Shown here piece by piece: positions 5,560 through 5,676 of a stretch of DNA of 5,676 nt (position 1 is its first letter; every line of letters begins with the position of its first letter). The notes under the pieces are model-generated. The model saw nothing but the letters and a program-made list of their open reading frames with translations, had not been told where the DNA came from and ran no database searches. Source of the DNA: DATBMY01 sp036554605 (lineage in GTDB: Bacteria > Acidobacteriota > Blastocatellia > UBA7656); the NCBI GenBank assembly GCA_036554605.1, contig DATBMY010000551.1, forward strand, positions 1 through 5,676, in the 5' to 3' direction. The translations under genes were made by a program, and so were the position numbers.

Positions 5560-5676
5560 TTAAGGCCGGGTTTTGCTCGCCTGATCGGGTTCGCTCATTT
5601 CGAGAGTTGGGCGCTCGGTGACGGAGGCGGGCGATGCGTTGATGGCTTGTTGTGTGGTGTCCTCTTTCTCCTCTTT
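5560..5676 (-). CDS. C-terminal fragment of an unidentified upstream protein
   Basis: A frame is open from the right edge to a TAA (complement of 5560-5562), giving 38 residues that begin KEEKEDTTQQAINASP and end PDQASKTRP. The composition is polar and rich in Glu, Lys, Thr, Ser and Pro, like a disordered C-terminal tail. Support comes from the position: the stop is followed at once by a good promoter for the next gene in the same direction. It is too short and low in complexity to identify, and a chance open frame cannot be excluded. Confidence 0.45.
   Translation of the reverse strand, partial: KEEKEDTTQQAINASPASVTERPTLEMSEPDQASKTRP

Noticed and set aside
1..5676. tRNA, rRNA, insertion sequence or transposase genes
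   Set aside because: None were seen on either strand. No transposase-like reading frame accompanies the inverted repeats, and no cloverleaf or rRNA-like segments were recognised.

Overview
The window is GC-rich with short, simple intergenic gaps, and every gene I can support reads on the minus strand. Taken 5' to 3' on that strand, it holds the tail of an unidentified gene (right edge), a DUF1015-family protein, acetate kinase (ackA), D-3-phosphoglycerate dehydrogenase (serA), phosphoserine aminotransferase (serC), and the first codons of another gene (left edge). The proteins are ordinary bacterial versions of their families. The genes have Shine-Dalgarno-like leaders and one clear sigma70-type promoter. 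ATA (Ile) codons are fairly frequent despite the high GC. Together with the G-rich intergenic repeats this suggests a deep-branching Gram-negative lineage, such as Acidobacteriota, a former deltaproteobacterial group or Nitrospirota, but I cannot place it more precisely from sequence alone.

Region by region: 1-44 is a partial minus-strand CDS whose first residues look like the start of a signal peptide. 45-299 is non-coding and contains the largest of three inverted-repeat elements. 300-1385 is serC. 1386-1508 is non-coding and filled by a second inverted repeat. 1509-2711 is serA. 2712-2852 is non-coding with a third inverted repeat. 2853-4100 is ackA. 4101-4233 is a non-coding ackA leader without the repeat, but with a 14-bp operator-like palindrome. 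4234-5466 is the DUF1015 gene. 5467-5559 holds its promoter, a leader hairpin and a ribosome-binding site. 5560-5676 is the tail of an upstream gene.

Function: SerA oxidises 3-phosphoglycerate to 3-phosphohydroxypyruvate and SerC transaminates that to O-phosphoserine. These are the first two steps of the phosphorylated serine pathway. The third enzyme, phosphoserine phosphatase (SerB), is not in the window. The DUF1015 protein lies at the head of the apparent transcription unit and carries a DGHHR motif resembling the active-site signature of the ParB/sulfiredoxin/free-serine-kinase fold, which makes it a reasonable candidate for a role in (phospho)serine metabolism. Acetate kinase in the middle links the unit to acetyl-phosphate, acetate and ATP.

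The most unusual feature is the set of three related intergenic inverted repeats. Each has a G-rich arm, a variable core and a C-rich arm, and the C-rich arm begins at or within two bases of the stop codon of serC, serA or ackA. In the mRNA the stop codon is therefore followed at once by a G-rich tract that can either pair with a distant C-rich arm or, at least after ackA, form a canonical G-quadruplex.
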